Source of the DNA: Silene latifolia
Lineage: Eukaryota > Streptophyta > Magnoliopsida > Caryophyllales > Caryophyllaceae
Assembly (NCBI RefSeq): GCF_048544455.1
Contig: NC_133535.1
Location: forward strand, 84,692,120 to 84,756,119
DNA: 64,000 bases
Direction: 5' to 3'
This document shows positions 1 to 12,742 of this stretch, piece after piece. Under the pieces are notes generated by a model, which saw nothing but the letters and a program-made list of their open reading frames with translations, did not search any database and was not told the origin of the DNA. The position numbers were made by a program, and so were the translations under genes. Position 1 is the stretch's first letter. Each line of letters begins with the position of its first letter.

Positions 1-144
1 GAGACCCTTGCCGAGACGAAATCGACCGATCTAAAGAGATCCGGTCGAAAGCATTTTTACACCACCGAACGTAGCTTTCAGACTGCCGCATGTCCATAGA
101 TCGGTTGGGCGAGCGGGTGGCCTATGTCCAAAAGAGCGTAAATT
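1..144 (+). other. Tat-lineage 5' internal fragment
   Basis: This stretch matches 11341-11484 with about nine differences, and there the sequence lies just downstream of a Tat-type LTR. It is therefore read as the 5' internal region of a Ty3/Tat element. It ends in AAATT, directly before the Copia LTR that starts at 145, as in the second copy. No gene is seen. Confidence 0.6.
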
Positions 145-1396
145 TGAAAGGATTCAATAACCCTCTAATTAAACGCTTTAATTATTTATCTAAATTACTC
201 ATTAAATTAGATGTTGATCTAGTGCATGCATAACATTATATAAATAGAAAAGTAAGAATAAAGTTCCTTACATATTAAGAAATCGGTTTTTAGGGCACTA
301 GTGAGGACTCCTTCTCACTTGTTCTTGAGCTATAAATTAAAGGATGATCCTCCAAAACTCCAATATTAGAGATTCTCCTCTTGATGGCACCAAGACAACC
401 CCTTAATTCTAATTATATATTAACTAGATATATAAATTAGAAACCTTAAATTAATCTTATTATTTTATATTACTACAATAGTAATCTTATAAGATTTTTG
501 AACAATTTATATTCTAAAACTATTTTAGAGAGAATAGTGAGAGAAGTGAATATTGAATAATGTAAGAATGAATTAAGAGAATAAGAACTATTCTTTTGTT
601 TTAGAGGGGAGGAAAAACCGGTGGGATGGGTGGCCAAGGGAGCCAATTCATGGTCATTCTCTTTTAGAATTGTTCTTATCAAAATACATTAGGGTGTAGG
701 CTAGTCTATAATTATAATCATTGAGTTCTCCATAATTAAAAAACAATTTACCAAATCACTCTAATATCTTCTAAAAACAGGTCCATTAGATAATATGGAC
801 TCTATTTTATTTTTGTCAATTGTCACTTCGTCATATAATGTGTGACATGTAACATGTTATTAATAATATTAATGCATATTTAACAATTAAATATCATTTT
901 CATATATTAATTCAATTATATATATAACAATTGACTAGTAATTCATAATCACAAGTGTATAAAATGATTTATGTTAATATAATCTACAACACATTGTAAT
1001 TATAATTAACCGATCATTCTTAATTTAATTGTTTCATAAATAAGGTTTTACTAATACATAACATTTTATTTACTAAAACGAATCACATTTAATTGAATTA
1101 CAATAAGATTCATATTCTTACTCACATATGTAATTTGTTCAATTTTAAGGAATTAATTAATCCGTATCAGTATACAATTAATTAATTTTTCTATTAATGG
1201 AATCGTCCTTTAGGTGTGACCTTGAGAGATAAACTGATCACCACCATCAAACGATAGTAATGTCAAACTCTAGTCAGCCAATCATTATCGATTAATGCTG
1301 ATCAGTTGACGTATAAAATTAATCATCCCTTCATGTATTCTTATCATGAGTTTCAATAATGTGATCGCGCTATTGTCGAGGACACATACTCCAACA
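145..1396 (-). repeat. 3' LTR of Copia copy A
   Basis: Read on the minus strand it runs from TGTTGGAGTATGTG to CCTTTCA, about 1252 bp with TG...CA ends. The sequence just outside the TG end (1397-1420) reads AAGTGGGAGAT on the minus strand, a typical Copia polypurine tract. The same LTR occurs at 11485-12742 and 26764-28014. Confidence 0.85.
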
Positions 1397-3520
1397 ATCT
1401 CCCACTTGTCCGAGACAAGTGTGCGTCACTAATCTCTTGTCCTATTACTATCTCCCACTCAATGCAAGGTGTCTTTCAGGTCGTTCTTGCAAGTGATCAT
1501 ATCAAGATTGGTTTCCTCAATCTGGAGAGTAACTGTCTGACCGGAATTATCTACTGTAGATACCTTTCGAGCGTGGCCACGCATTTTCAGTTCACTACTC
1601 CTCGAGTGGCCCTGAGATTTTTAAATAACCCTGATAAGGGGGTGGACAATTCCTATCACACTATTCCCTTTGTCAAGCCATAACTCATCATGACCGAAAA
1701 GATGCCCATTTGACCTCATTTACGAAAGTGGTAGAGCATAATTTAAAGTCACTCAAAAATTGTGCCAACTTGGATGAATAGTCTCTAGTCAAAGAATTGA
1801 CTTAAAAGAATACTATAGTAGCTCTTGCCACGACCAGGCTATATGAATTACTAGAACTCTATAAGCGGTCACTGCCCGACAGAGTTTCTCTTACAATCTG
1901 CCTATGTGATCGACTAGTCATCTCTTATGACCTTATGGTACTTGAACTTGCCATCAATCGACTCACACTCTAGTCACTTAGAGACGTCACCTTATATGAG
2001 TGACTAGGGGCAATTACTATGTTAATTCAGTTCACTTTAATAGGGTTCAATGTTGTCTCATCAACCTATTTGGATATAACAAAGTAATAGATGAGTTTAA
2101 GAAACTCAAACGATAAATGCGATTATCACATATGAATAGTCAATACCATATTACTACTTCATATCATATAATCTAAAGTGTACATTATTCACTTGTCAAG
2201 GTGCAATAAAAGCTTGGTTAGTGGATACACCATATATCCATTCAGTCCAACTTTATGAATTGCTATTTCCTTCTATTCAATGTCATTTCTAATGTCATGA
2301 ATTTTTCTAAGTACATGTCTAGACTTCTTCTAAAAACTTGGGCTCTTTAACTTGAAAGATACTTCCACTGACGTCATATAACTTGTGATAAACTACTTTG
2401 TGGAAGGATCTACCTATAGTCCCTTTATGAACCACGTTATTACAATGTACTCAGACTCTATTTCTAGAATTTGCAATGGTAGATCCTAAAACATTTTTCT
2501 AGTCACTTACTCCTGAGTCATTAAAATTAGCCTAGGATTTCAATAAATCCTTATAGGTTTAGATACTAGAGTTTGTGTAACCCTTCAACACAACTTAGTA
2601 TGTCGTCCAAACACAAGAACGGATCCTTAGTCCTTCTCAGGAATTATAATAGATGTTCTTGAAGGCTTTCAAATGACCTTTATATGAAATAACTTGTCAT
2701 TGACTAATTATGCTCCAAGCATATGATTCATCATGGCATGTGCATATATTGACATACATGATCGTTCTAATGGCGGAAACATTAGCAATAAATTTCATGT
2801 GATCAACAACTCATGAGGTTCAGTGAATGACTATGACTCTATCATAGTAATTCCACTTCCATCTAAATGAATAACCTCCTTAGCTTATGTTGATATTAAA
2901 CAGATAAAGAATATTATCAACAAAAGATACTTATCTAAGTGCCAATTTAAAATTCCCTATATTGTGATAGATTTGGAATTTTAGAATGCTTTATATCAAC
3001 TTTCATTGAGAATTGAAAACAAAACACTTCCTTCATAGATGGTAGTGTTGGCATGTCAATCTCAATGAGTAATATGACATTAACATGGAAGACTATTTCT
3101 CCCACTGAACTTCATGTCTAAACATGGCAATTTTGACTCCCACTAATATCCATGAATACTCATGGATTCTCGACAACTCGAGTGAAACCATTTTCTTATC
3201 ACATAATTTGAGATAATCATTTCATTTTTTAAGTGTTGATTAAAATCTTGTGTTTATGTCACACACACACCCTTTTCTAAGTACCTATTTAGAAATTTGT
3301 TATAACACCTAACTTGATTACTCACACTATGAGGTGTAGCAAAGGTAATATGTATCTTAGCATAGTTACATTTTCACTTAGCTTTGTTGACAACTTAATG
3401 TCTATCTATGCAACTCTTATGCACATATTTCACTTTGGTTCATTAGGCTCTAATGTAAATTTGAACTGAAATTTTTTGATACAACGACTTCATAATCTTT
3501 ATTGAAGAACACTTTCTTTT
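1397..3520 (-). other. Copia copy A 3' internal region, no gene recognised
   Basis: This matches 12743-14850 of copy B at a few percent divergence. No reverse transcriptase, RNase H or integrase motif could be recognised in either copy. The short open frames here are not conserved as protein-like sequence and are taken as chance. Confidence 0.5.
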
Positions 3521-3722
3521 GGTCTTCTCATTAATCTCGAGTTTGACCGAATAAGATTTGTTTTGTTCTCCTCACTATTCTCGAGTTTGACCTAAGAAGC
3601 TTTCTTTTGGTCTCCTCACTAGTCTCGAGTTTGACCTAAGAAGCTTTCTTTTGGTCTCCTTACCAGTCTCGAGTTTGACCCAATAATCTTTCTTTTGGTC
3701 TCCTCACTAGTCTCGAGTTTGT
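3520..3722 (-). repeat. Minisatellite in Copia copy A, ~44-bp unit
   Basis: About five tandem units share TTTCTTTTGGTCTCCTCACT followed by AGTCTCGAGTTTGACC. The same array exists in copy B, where the nested Ty3 element has split it into 14856-14931 and 22639-22830. Confidence 0.8.
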
Positions 3723-4644
3723 TGCTAATTTTCTCCCACTCTATCTTTTGAAAAATACACCTATTTTTCTCGAAAGATAGCTATATAAGCAACAAACAAT
3801 TTGATACTTAAACATGTGAATGAATAAAATATCGCACATTATGACCTAAATAGATGACGCTCTTGTAATGACATTGTAATCTAATAGTAAGATAGACTAA
3901 CCTTTATAAGATAAAGGATTGGATTCATATCCATGTCTTATACAATTTTAGGGTCTTAAGCCCTCCCATAACTCGTATAGAGTCTTATAAGTGGTTACAA
4001 GTCTTAACTATAAGTGGTGTTTTTCAATTGGTTTATTAAATTATCTACCTTGAGTTCAAATAACTCTATTTGACTTTACAATCGTTCTTTCTTATTTCAA
4101 ATAAGTTGTGATATTTGGTTATAAAAGCATAATAGGGAATCAAATTCATGGCTTATGAACTTACTCCAATGATCCACTCGTTGTAATTCTTTTATGATTA
4201 ATTTAAGTCAAATCAATTTATGTTGATGTAAAAGGTGTGTAATGACAAGTTTTTAGAACAAAGAAAATTCCATAAACCGAATGACTTGGGTTGAAAGCCA
4301 AGTCATTAAAATTCATACAACCATTGTTTGCAAAATGGAAATAAAACAAATTCCATGTCCAACACGGAAATTAAAAATGAGTTCGAAAACAACAAGTCAA
4401 AATACAATAATTCAAAGAAGACAATACAAAATAAAAGCCAAGCATCCATAGGTCTTCTACTATGGGCGGCTACCCTAGCATCCCTTGTCGAAGATCTTCC
4501 TCAAGCTTGCTTCTCCATGCCTTTGTCTTTGCTCACATGCCCTATAATACATTAAAGGGGGTGAGAATCACAACTTGTATCTAAATACCAAAGTTGGGAT
4601 TTATATTAATAACACAATAGATTACAGAATTTATTACCTACTGG

Positions 4645-5550
4645 AGTCACACGTCCAACTTTGACATCTCCTAGATACTTCGGGCAATTTTGTTTCCAAT
4701 GGCCCGTACCACAACAATAGTGGCACTTATCCTTGGAAGAAGCACCCTTTTTGGGCTTGGAGGAGCTATTCACAATAGCTTTCCCTTAGCCCTTGTTGGG
4801 AGTGGGTTTCTTACCCTTTCTAGTGCTTTTATTTAACATCCCTTTGCTCTTATTATTAATATTGAGCACATCCTTGGTCGTAGTCACATTGAGACCCATG
4901 TCTCTCTCGGCTTGCACAAGCAAGTTGTGCAATTCATGGAGAGAGGTTTTCATGTTTTGCATATTGTAGTTTACCCTAAACGGAACATATGCTTTGATGC
5001 GATTCAAGGAATGGCGAACTCGGTCAATAACGAGTTGTTCGGGAATTTCAACCCCTTGCAAATTCAGCGTCTCAACATGCTCAATCAATTTGAGCACATG
5101 AGGGCTAACCTTTTGACCCTATTTGATGTTGAGCTCAAAGAATGTGGAGGCCGCCTCATATTGGATTATCCTAGGAACTTGTGAAAACATGGTCACAAGT
5201 TTAGTGTAGATCTCATAGGCGGTGCCTGTCTTAATAGCACTCCTTTGGAGATCGGCTTCCATAGAGAAGATCAAGACATTCTTGATCGCGACCGATTCTT
5301 TTAGGTAAGCCTCATAGGCTTACCTAACCGCGGCGGATCACCTAGTAGTAGGTGTAGCGGAAGCGGCTTCGGTAAGGTAACGAAGCTTGTCGTCACCTTC
5401 CGCGGCTAAGCAGAGTTGCGCATCTCAATCGGCAAAATTAGTCCCATTCTTATCAAGTTTACATCGATCCATAATGGATCGGAACCAAAAAGCATTGGTG
5501 AGAGGTGGAGCGATTCCACTTGTTGAAGCGGATGAAATTGGAGTTGTCAT
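4645..5550 (-). pseudogene. Copia gag remnant, copy A
   Basis: The minus-strand sequence parallels the gag region of copy B (23694-24638), including the stretch that encodes the MLKLIEHVETLNLQGVEIPE block of Copia Gag. It is broken, with several breaks. It would have encoded the nucleocapsid of the element. Copy A is the more decayed of the two. Confidence 0.7.
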
Positions 5551-5569
5551 TGCAAATAAATCGAATTGA

Positions 5570-7250
5570 CTACAGAAAGGAAACGAAGGAAACAATTAAC
5601 ATTTATCATTTTACTTGTAAACATTTTTAACAAGGTTTAAAATTATGCATTTATATAATGACCTCGCACCTAAATTATATAAATGATTCCGAGATCCATC
5701 TTTACACAAACATGGGCACGGGAAACCGATCCATCCCTTACTTGCATAAATTTGGTTTATTAACTCTTTAATTGATCCTACTATAGAATTCTCGGTCGAT
5801 GTATTTCATAAATTTCATCTCTAGCCCCGGAACATAAGACTAGTCTTTATATCCCGTTGAGTCCAACCAAATTTCGAGTGTAATAACGTTTTATTACCCC
5901 ACTTACCCGATGATAAATTAAAGTACCCCGGGGAACCGAATTTACCCCAAATGTTAAAGGGATTCATGAGTCCTTCTATTTGGTAAAGCTAATCTCAATT
6001 TTAAATATGAGTGAGGTCTTGTCGATTTATTATCTATCATCTTTAAGTGAACTAAGTCGATGAATACTGGATAATTATAATTGACAATAGTCAATAAGAC
6101 GATAAAAAATGCATGTGAAGTTATGGCGATTTGGCAATGCATGCAAACATATAAAGCAAGCAAATAAAGAAAAATAAAATTTCTTAGTATGACCTTTCCT
6201 AAAATAGAAAATCTTATATTCTATTTCAAATTCGGAAACCAACTCCTTTGGTCCCTTAAATCTTCACGTGACACGCCTCCCAAGGATAGACACCGTCTCG
6301 ATCGGAACTCCTTTCCGAATGGCACCGTCTTTTGGGAACTCCGGAATTACAAATAATTAAATAATAAAATGTACATTTCAATTCCTATTATACATTTGTA
6401 AAATAAAATCTAATAAAATAAAAGTGATACGAGATCACAATAAATTACAACCGAATTAATATTCTCATACATTACAGGTAATATCGATTAAAACTAAGGC
6501 CATACTAAGATAAAATTACATAATTCAAAATTATATAAAAGAAATATGACATTCATCAATGAAAAATGCAGCATTATATATGTATCTAACATGCCAAGCT
6601 ATGCGCCAAATCGCCCTATTAAAACTTATATATCGTAAATATAATCCGGTTTTATGGATATTCGCGATCTTTAACTCATTAAAATCACAAAATAATACTG
6701 AAATCAAATTTTAGTCCAAGTTAATTACCCTAACCTTTTAGGACTCAAAATTAGTCATTACTCAATTTTTGACAATAATTCAACTTGATTTAGCATTTAT
6801 GCTCATTTTTGACCTTAAAATCATAACCTGTTATAAAATAAATCCAAATTTAATTACAATAATTTCAAATTTTAAATTTTAAACTTTTGAATATTCTGGA
6901 ATAATTGCATGACACTCATGATGTCAAAAACCAAGGTTAAAATTTTCGAATTTATTTCGAGAAAAATATAGTTGCAATTTATCGGTTTTATCAAACAAAA
7001 CATCTAAAACATATGAAAATTAATCTAATCAACGTTCCAACTTTAGATCTGATGCGTGGGGATAAAAATGAAACTTCAAATAATTTTATCATGCCATTTA
7101 ATTTGTTTTAGCTATTTTTTCTAAAATAGTCAATATTTATGTCATTTTTACACTAAAAAATTCATAAATCATTCAAAAATAAATCTAGTTCATCTAAAAT
7201 TTTACACACAGTGAGTAAAATGTGCATGTGACAACATATTAAAATTTCAT
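5570..7250 (-). other. AT-rich Copia leader region, copy A
   Basis: This is AT-rich sequence lying between gag and the missing 5' LTR, matching about 24660-26340 of copy B. No coding frame is recognised. It ends at the junction with chromovirus sequence. Confidence 0.6.
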
Positions 7251-8130
7251 TGCTGCATGTCACCTGTTACAATTTCATGGGAGCAGAGGTCAAGGTTGAC
7301 AAACAATGTTTGGTTCCACTCTCAATTGACAATGTTTATAAAGATGAGATCTTGTGTGATGTAGTCCCCATGGATGCATGTCACCTGTTACTAGGGAGGC
7401 CATGGAAGTTTGATAAGAATTCAGTCCATCAGGGGAGGAGCAACACCTATTCCTTTAAGCAAGGCGACAGGAAAAATACATTGACTCCTTTACCACCTAA
7501 TTAGAAAAACTATGGGAGTCCAAGTGTGACTGATGGGCTTAATGGGGTTTTATTCCTATCTGAAGCAGAAATGGTCAAGGAAATACAACAAGAACAGCCT
7601 GTTCTCATCTTGTTGTCCAAGGAAATACATGAGGATGTGGAGCACTAACTACCAGCAGAAGTCAGAGCATTGCTAGAGTAATACCAAGATGTCTTTCGTG
7701 TTGAGTTGCCTAGTAGCTTGTCTCCACTAAGAAGGATTGAGCACTGGATTGACCTTGTACCAGGATCTGTACTCCCTAACAGGCCTGCATATAGGTGTGA
7801 TCCTGATGCTATAAAGAACTACAGAAACAAATTGATGAATTGATGAGCAAGGGATTTGTGAGAGAATCTCTGAGCCCTTGTGTTGTCCCAACACTGCTGG
7901 TTCCTAAGAAAGATGGCACCTGGAGGATGTGTATTGATAGCAGGGCCATCAACAAAATCACAGTCAAGAATAAGTTTCCCATACCTAGACTGGATGACAT
8001 GCTGGATGAGTTAAGTGGCACCAGAATCTTTTCTAAAATTGATCTTAGGGAAGGCTATCACCAGGTGAGAATCAGAGAAGGTGATGAGTGGAAGACTGCT
8101 TTTAAGACAAAACAAGGACTCTTTCAAGCG
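7251..8130 (+). pseudogene. Chromovirus protease-RT fragment (Ty3)
   Basis: This is a plus-strand scrap of a Ty3/Gypsy chromovirus pol gene. Around 7345-7420 the frame gives a retropepsin tail (CHLLLGRPW). At 7840-8125 it gives the N-terminal fingers of reverse transcriptase ([19 protein letters not shown], then [15 protein letters not shown] and [12 protein letters not shown]). This style is close to the Reina/Galadriel/CRM lineages. The fragment has lost both flanks of its parent element, is broken, and ends abruptly where Tat-like repeats start. It is the only reverse transcriptase sequence recognised in the window. Confidence 0.85.
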
Positions 8131-8480
8131 ACGGAATTAAAAACCGTCACTTCTTCACCAAAGCAAAATAACAAAATTCCGATTTGTTATTTACACAATT
8201 TCAGACGACGGAATTAAGAGCCATCACCTTTTTCAAACAAAGACAGGATAGTGAAATTCAAATTCACTCCTCCTCAAAAATTTCAAATCACAAGAAGACG
8301 GAATTAGAACCGTTATCTCCCAAACAAACATCGAATGGCGGAATTCACATCTGCTATTTCTACAAACTACGAACAACAACAGTAAAAACTGTTACCTCTC
8401 TTCAAAATCCGAAATCACCGCCGTCCACAGGAGCCAGGCTTATGCCTATCTCTTTCCGGTGCCACAAACATCCAATGTAA
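8131..8480 (+). repeat. Degenerate GACGGAATT repeats, Tat 3' internal region
   Basis: A motif like GACGGAATTARAACCGT recurs at roughly 8131, 8207, 8297 and 8337, with AT/CA-rich spacers. The open frames that cross it show no known domain. Position upstream of the Tat LTR suggests it belongs to the 3' non-coding region of that element. Confidence 0.5.
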
Positions 8481-8518
8481 ACACCGAAATTCCCCAGCAG
8501 CAAATCGATCATTAGACA

Positions 8519-8800
8519 TTCAACATGGCTGGCGAGCATCAAAATGCACCTTCAACATGGCTGGCGAGTCTCAAATCTCACCTTTAACATGGCTGGCAAG
8601 CCTCAAAACGCGCCTTCAATATAGCTCTAAACGCCCCTTCAACATAGCTGACGAGCCTTAAAATGCACCTTCAACATGGCTGGCGAGCCATTTCGTATCC
8701 GCAACGTGGCTGGTGAGCCTTCATGCGCAAACAAGAAACAATTCAAATACATATCCTGAGGATGCCTCAGGTCTGACTCCTTTCTATGGCTGGCGAGCCT
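8519..8800 (+). repeat. Tandem repeat ~32 bp, GGCTGGCGAGCC core
   Basis: About seven units of 31-36 bp share CAACATGGCTGGCGAGCCTC, with an outlying copy near 8786. It lies between the GACGGAATT repeats and the Tat LTR. Such arrays are common in the 3' untranslated region of Tat-lineage elements. Confidence 0.7.
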
Positions 8801-9049
8801 TTGTACGTAGTCTAACGGACATTAAACAACCCACATGGATAGTCGACAGACTCTAAACTGTTCCCGACGACAGGTCCGTGACGCATACCCCCGAATCGCC
8901 TTGGCGTCGCCATTCCCGACGGCAGGTCCTTAGCCCGATCCTTTCGAGCCGCCTTGACGTCAATCCAGTATCCGGGTTGTAATCTTCGATTGACCTGAGG
9001 CTATACTTTGACTTTCGCCCTGTCCAAGCCTCAGTCAAAGTGGGGGCTC

Positions 9050-11300
9050 TGTAGATACCCAGTATTTTTTTATTCCCCAACAAACACCCCATGAATATCG
9101 GACTACAACATGCTTAGGAAGCGCTCCGTTTAAATTGACAGTTTTGTATAACTATACATCGGAAAACTCAAAACGATTTCCAGAACAAAACATTTTCAAA
9201 AGTACCTGAAGTGTTTAATGCACGACGATGGGGTCGCAATGACCCTAACTAGAGTCAAAACCGACACCGGACCAGAAATTAACTCAAAATTCAAATCCCG
9301 ACTCCAACAACGAGTTAAACGAGTCAAACACAAAAAACAAACATTACAAAGCTTCTATGTTAAGTATACATGGTACACTTGAATGGTCAAATACAACAAT
9401 CATGCCATCCAAACCTTAGGATAGGACAAATCATGATTTCAAATGCGTGATAGTGACAAGACAACTCGAAGACCCGCGAAATGGCTCGCGCCTCTTCGAG
9501 TAGCCCATGCGGCCACGTCTCTCAAAACGCACATAACCACTCAATTTTCTATAAATACCCCTCAAATGCCACAATTTGAAGGTACACGAGTGTCCTCCCC
9601 CTTATTTCTCCTTTAAAATTCTAGACGAGACTTCTCAAGTCACAAACCGACACATATTTTTGACCTACCGATCGAAAATACAAGCCATACACATTGTTTA
9701 GTACCGTCATCGTGCATTAAACCACTTGACCGACCATCTCGACCAACTACACAATCAATAAACTAAACAAAACAATTTTTACATTGCTAAAGCTGTTTTC
9801 AACCGAGTTTTCCGCTCTAACAAGTTTTTACACTTCCGTCGATTCCTCGTTTTCAACCTAGCATGTAAGTGTGTGGGTGTAATTATTCCTCTTCTTTCAT
9901 ATCTTTTTATCTGTTTTTATGACCTTAACATGCTAGAACATGCGTAATATGGTCCAAAATACGGATCAAATGAGCCAAAATCGAATTATGACCTGAAACA
10001 GAAGCAGTCACCACTAGGTGCCTCGCGCCTCAATGGGCTATCAAGGTCAGAACTCAAACGTGTTTGAGTTCATTCTTTCAATTTTCATTTCATTTTGTAA
10101 CCGGTTTTTACCATTTCAAATCATGTTTATGATAAACGTTTTAACCATAAATCATGTTCGTCCTTGGTTCCGCATACCATGACGGTTTAATCCGAGTTTC
10201 GGTTATAATATTTGGTTAATTACAATTTAAAAGATATTTTAAAACCTTTTATTCATTTCTTTACATTTCAAAAACCACCTTATTAGTCATACATGCATAA
10301 TCATCCTTGGTTCCATATACCATGTCGGTTTAAACCCGAGTATGATGATAAACATTGGCTAATTACAAATAATGAACTTAACACAATTAGTTCATAATCA
10401 ATATTTTTCAAAACTATTCATGTCAAGCTTGCAAAACCGAACCCGACATCGAATATCGTCAATACAATGATGATTATTCAAGTCCCGTTCTTCATATTAA
10501 CACAAAAGCGGTCTGAATGACCATTTCAAACGGAAACAGGTTCAAACACCCTTTTACAAACCGTTTTACAAATGCTTTCAACAGTCAGGAGACGTCCCTA
10601 TGGATCGTCTACTACCTCGCAGCTAAACAGGCCAACTGATTTCCAGTTTTCAAACCAGGATAGGGCCCTATCCATAGCCCTAAGGCTTGCGCCTCAATAG
10701 GTTGCCTGGTGCAGGCCCTGCTTCCTTTCCACCATTTGCCTAGGACGATCCCGACTTCGGTTAAGCCGAATACACGACGGATCAGATGGCAGGCCTTCCT
10801 TTTTACTTTGTATTTGACAAACGCCTTTCTAAGACAAATGGATCACGTTATACACCATAAACCTAACTCGGTAAATGGATCTTTAATTTCCGTCTTGCAT
10901 GCAAATCAACACTAAATCCAACTTGACATCAATTACTTGATATTTGGATAAACAACTGACATAGAAAGTTCACATGTTAGGTTTAAACTTGTGGATGCGC
11001 ATTCATGCATTTACCTGTTTTTTCAACTTTTGAATTCAACCAACCAAAATCGATCAGTAGAGGCCGCTACCGCGGGAGGGATTGGGTGTCCGATTAAAGG
11101 GCTTCCCAATACGTACCTTTACCTCTTACTCAGAAACTTTTGATTGTGGACGACCTTATTCAGGGCGAACGAGACTCATTCTAGAGATTGGATGCTGAAG
11201 AGGGATGACTTCTTATCTTTAGTACCTATGTCAAACACCGCTTTTTGCTTTGTTTGACCTAGGTATAAACTGGATTCGAACGGGTTCCAAGCATCCCACA
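9050..11300 (+). repeat. Tat-lineage (Ty3) LTR, ~2.25 kb
   Basis: The LTR begins TGTAGATACCCAGTATTTTT right after a purine tract (AAAGTGGGGGCTC), the usual Tat/Ogre 3' boundary. It ends at CCCACA, followed by a TTGGTAGCGACTC-like primer-site region. Internal-type sequence lies on both sides: 3' internal to the left, 5' internal to the right. The right end is less certain than the left. Confidence 0.65.
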
Positions 11301-11484
11301 AATGCTTGGTAGCGACTCAGAACATCTGTAACATCGTTTCGAGACCCTTGTTGAGACGAAACCGACCGATCTAAAGTGATCCGGTCGAAAGCATTTTTAC
11401 ACCACCGAGCGTAGCTTTCAGACTGTCGCATGTCCACAGATCGGTTGGGCGAGCGGGTGGCATATGTCCAAAATAGCGTAAATT
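11301..11484 (+). other. Tat primer-site and 5' internal region
   Basis: This is the stretch following the Tat LTR. It starts with a GGTAGCGACTC-type primer-binding-like motif and then repeats the sequence of 1-144. It ends in AAATT (11480-11484), the target duplication of Copia copy B. Confidence 0.55.
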
Positions 11485-12742
11485 TGAAAGGATTCAATAA
11501 CCCTCTAATTAAACTCTATAATTATTTATCTAAATTACTCATTAAATTAGATGTTGATCTAGTGCATGCATAATATTATATAAATAGAAAAGTAAGAACA
11601 AAGTTCCTTACATATGAAGAAATCGGGTTTTAGGGCACAAGTGAGGACTCCTTCTCACTTGTTCTTGAGCTATAAATTAAACGATGATCCTCCAAAACCC
11701 CAATATTAGAGATTCTCCTCTTGATGGCACCAAGACAACCCCTTAATTCTAACTATATATTAACTAGATATATAAATTAGAAACCTTAAATTAATCTTAT
11801 TATTTTATATTACTACTATAGTAATCTTATAAGATTTTTGAACAATTTAGATTCTAAAACTATTTTAGAGAGAATAGTGAGAGAAGTGAATATTGAATAA
11901 TGTAAGAATGAATAAAGAGAATAAGAACAATTCTTTTGTCTTAGAGGGGAGGAAAAACCGGTGGGATGGGTGGCCAAGGGAGCCAATGCATGCTCATTCT
12001 CTTTTACAATTGTTCGTATCAAAATACATTAGGGTGTATGCTAGTCTATAATTGTAATCATTGTGTTCTCCATAATTAAAAAACAATTTACCAAATCCCC
12101 CTAATATCTTCTAAAAACCGGTCCATTAGAGAATATGGACTCTATTTTATTTTTGTCAATTGTCACTTTTTCATATAATGTGTGACATGTAACATGTAAC
12201 ATGTTATTAATAATATTAATGCATATTTAACAATTAAATATCATTATATATATTAATTCAATTATATATATATAACAATTGACTAGTAATTCATAATCAC
12301 AAGTGTATAAAATGATTTATGTTAATATAATCTACAACACATTGTAATTATAATTAACCGATCATTCTTAATAATTGTTTCATAAACAAGGTTTTAGTAA
12401 TATATAACATTTTATTTACTAAAACGAATCACATTTAATCGAATTACAATAAGATTCATATTCTTACTCACATATGTAATTTGTTCAAGTTTAAGGAATT
12501 AATTAATCCGTATTAGTATACCATTAATTAATTTATCTATTAAGGGAATCGTCCTTTAGGTGTGACCTTAAGGGATCAACTGATCACCACCGTCAAACGA
12601 TAGTAATGTCAAACTCTAGTCAGCCAATCATTACCGATTAATGTTGATTAGTTGACGTATAAAATGAATCATCCCATCATGTATTCTTATCATGAGTTTT
12701 AATAATGTGATCGTGCTATTGTCGAGGACACATACTCCAACA
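11485..12742 (-). repeat. 3' LTR of Copia copy B
   Basis: This LTR of 1258 bp has TG...CA ends on the minus strand. It is preceded on that strand by the polypurine motif AAGTGGGAGAT (around 12743-12755). Confidence 0.88.

Larger units (their letters stand above)
145..7250 (-). mobile_element. Copia element copy A (truncated fossil)
   Basis: This is a minus-strand Ty1/Copia element. It matches copy B (11485-28014) along its length, apart from the Ty3 element nested in B. Parts seen are the 3' LTR (145-1396), a 3' internal region without recognisable pol, a minisatellite, a decayed gag region, and an AT-rich stretch that in copy B leads to the 5' LTR. Copy A stops near 7250, where chromovirus sequence begins, and has no 5' LTR. 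The first 245 bp of its LTR differ from the copy B 3' LTR at about 9 sites (near 4%), suggesting an age of a few million years at most. It is broken in many places. Confidence 0.85.
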
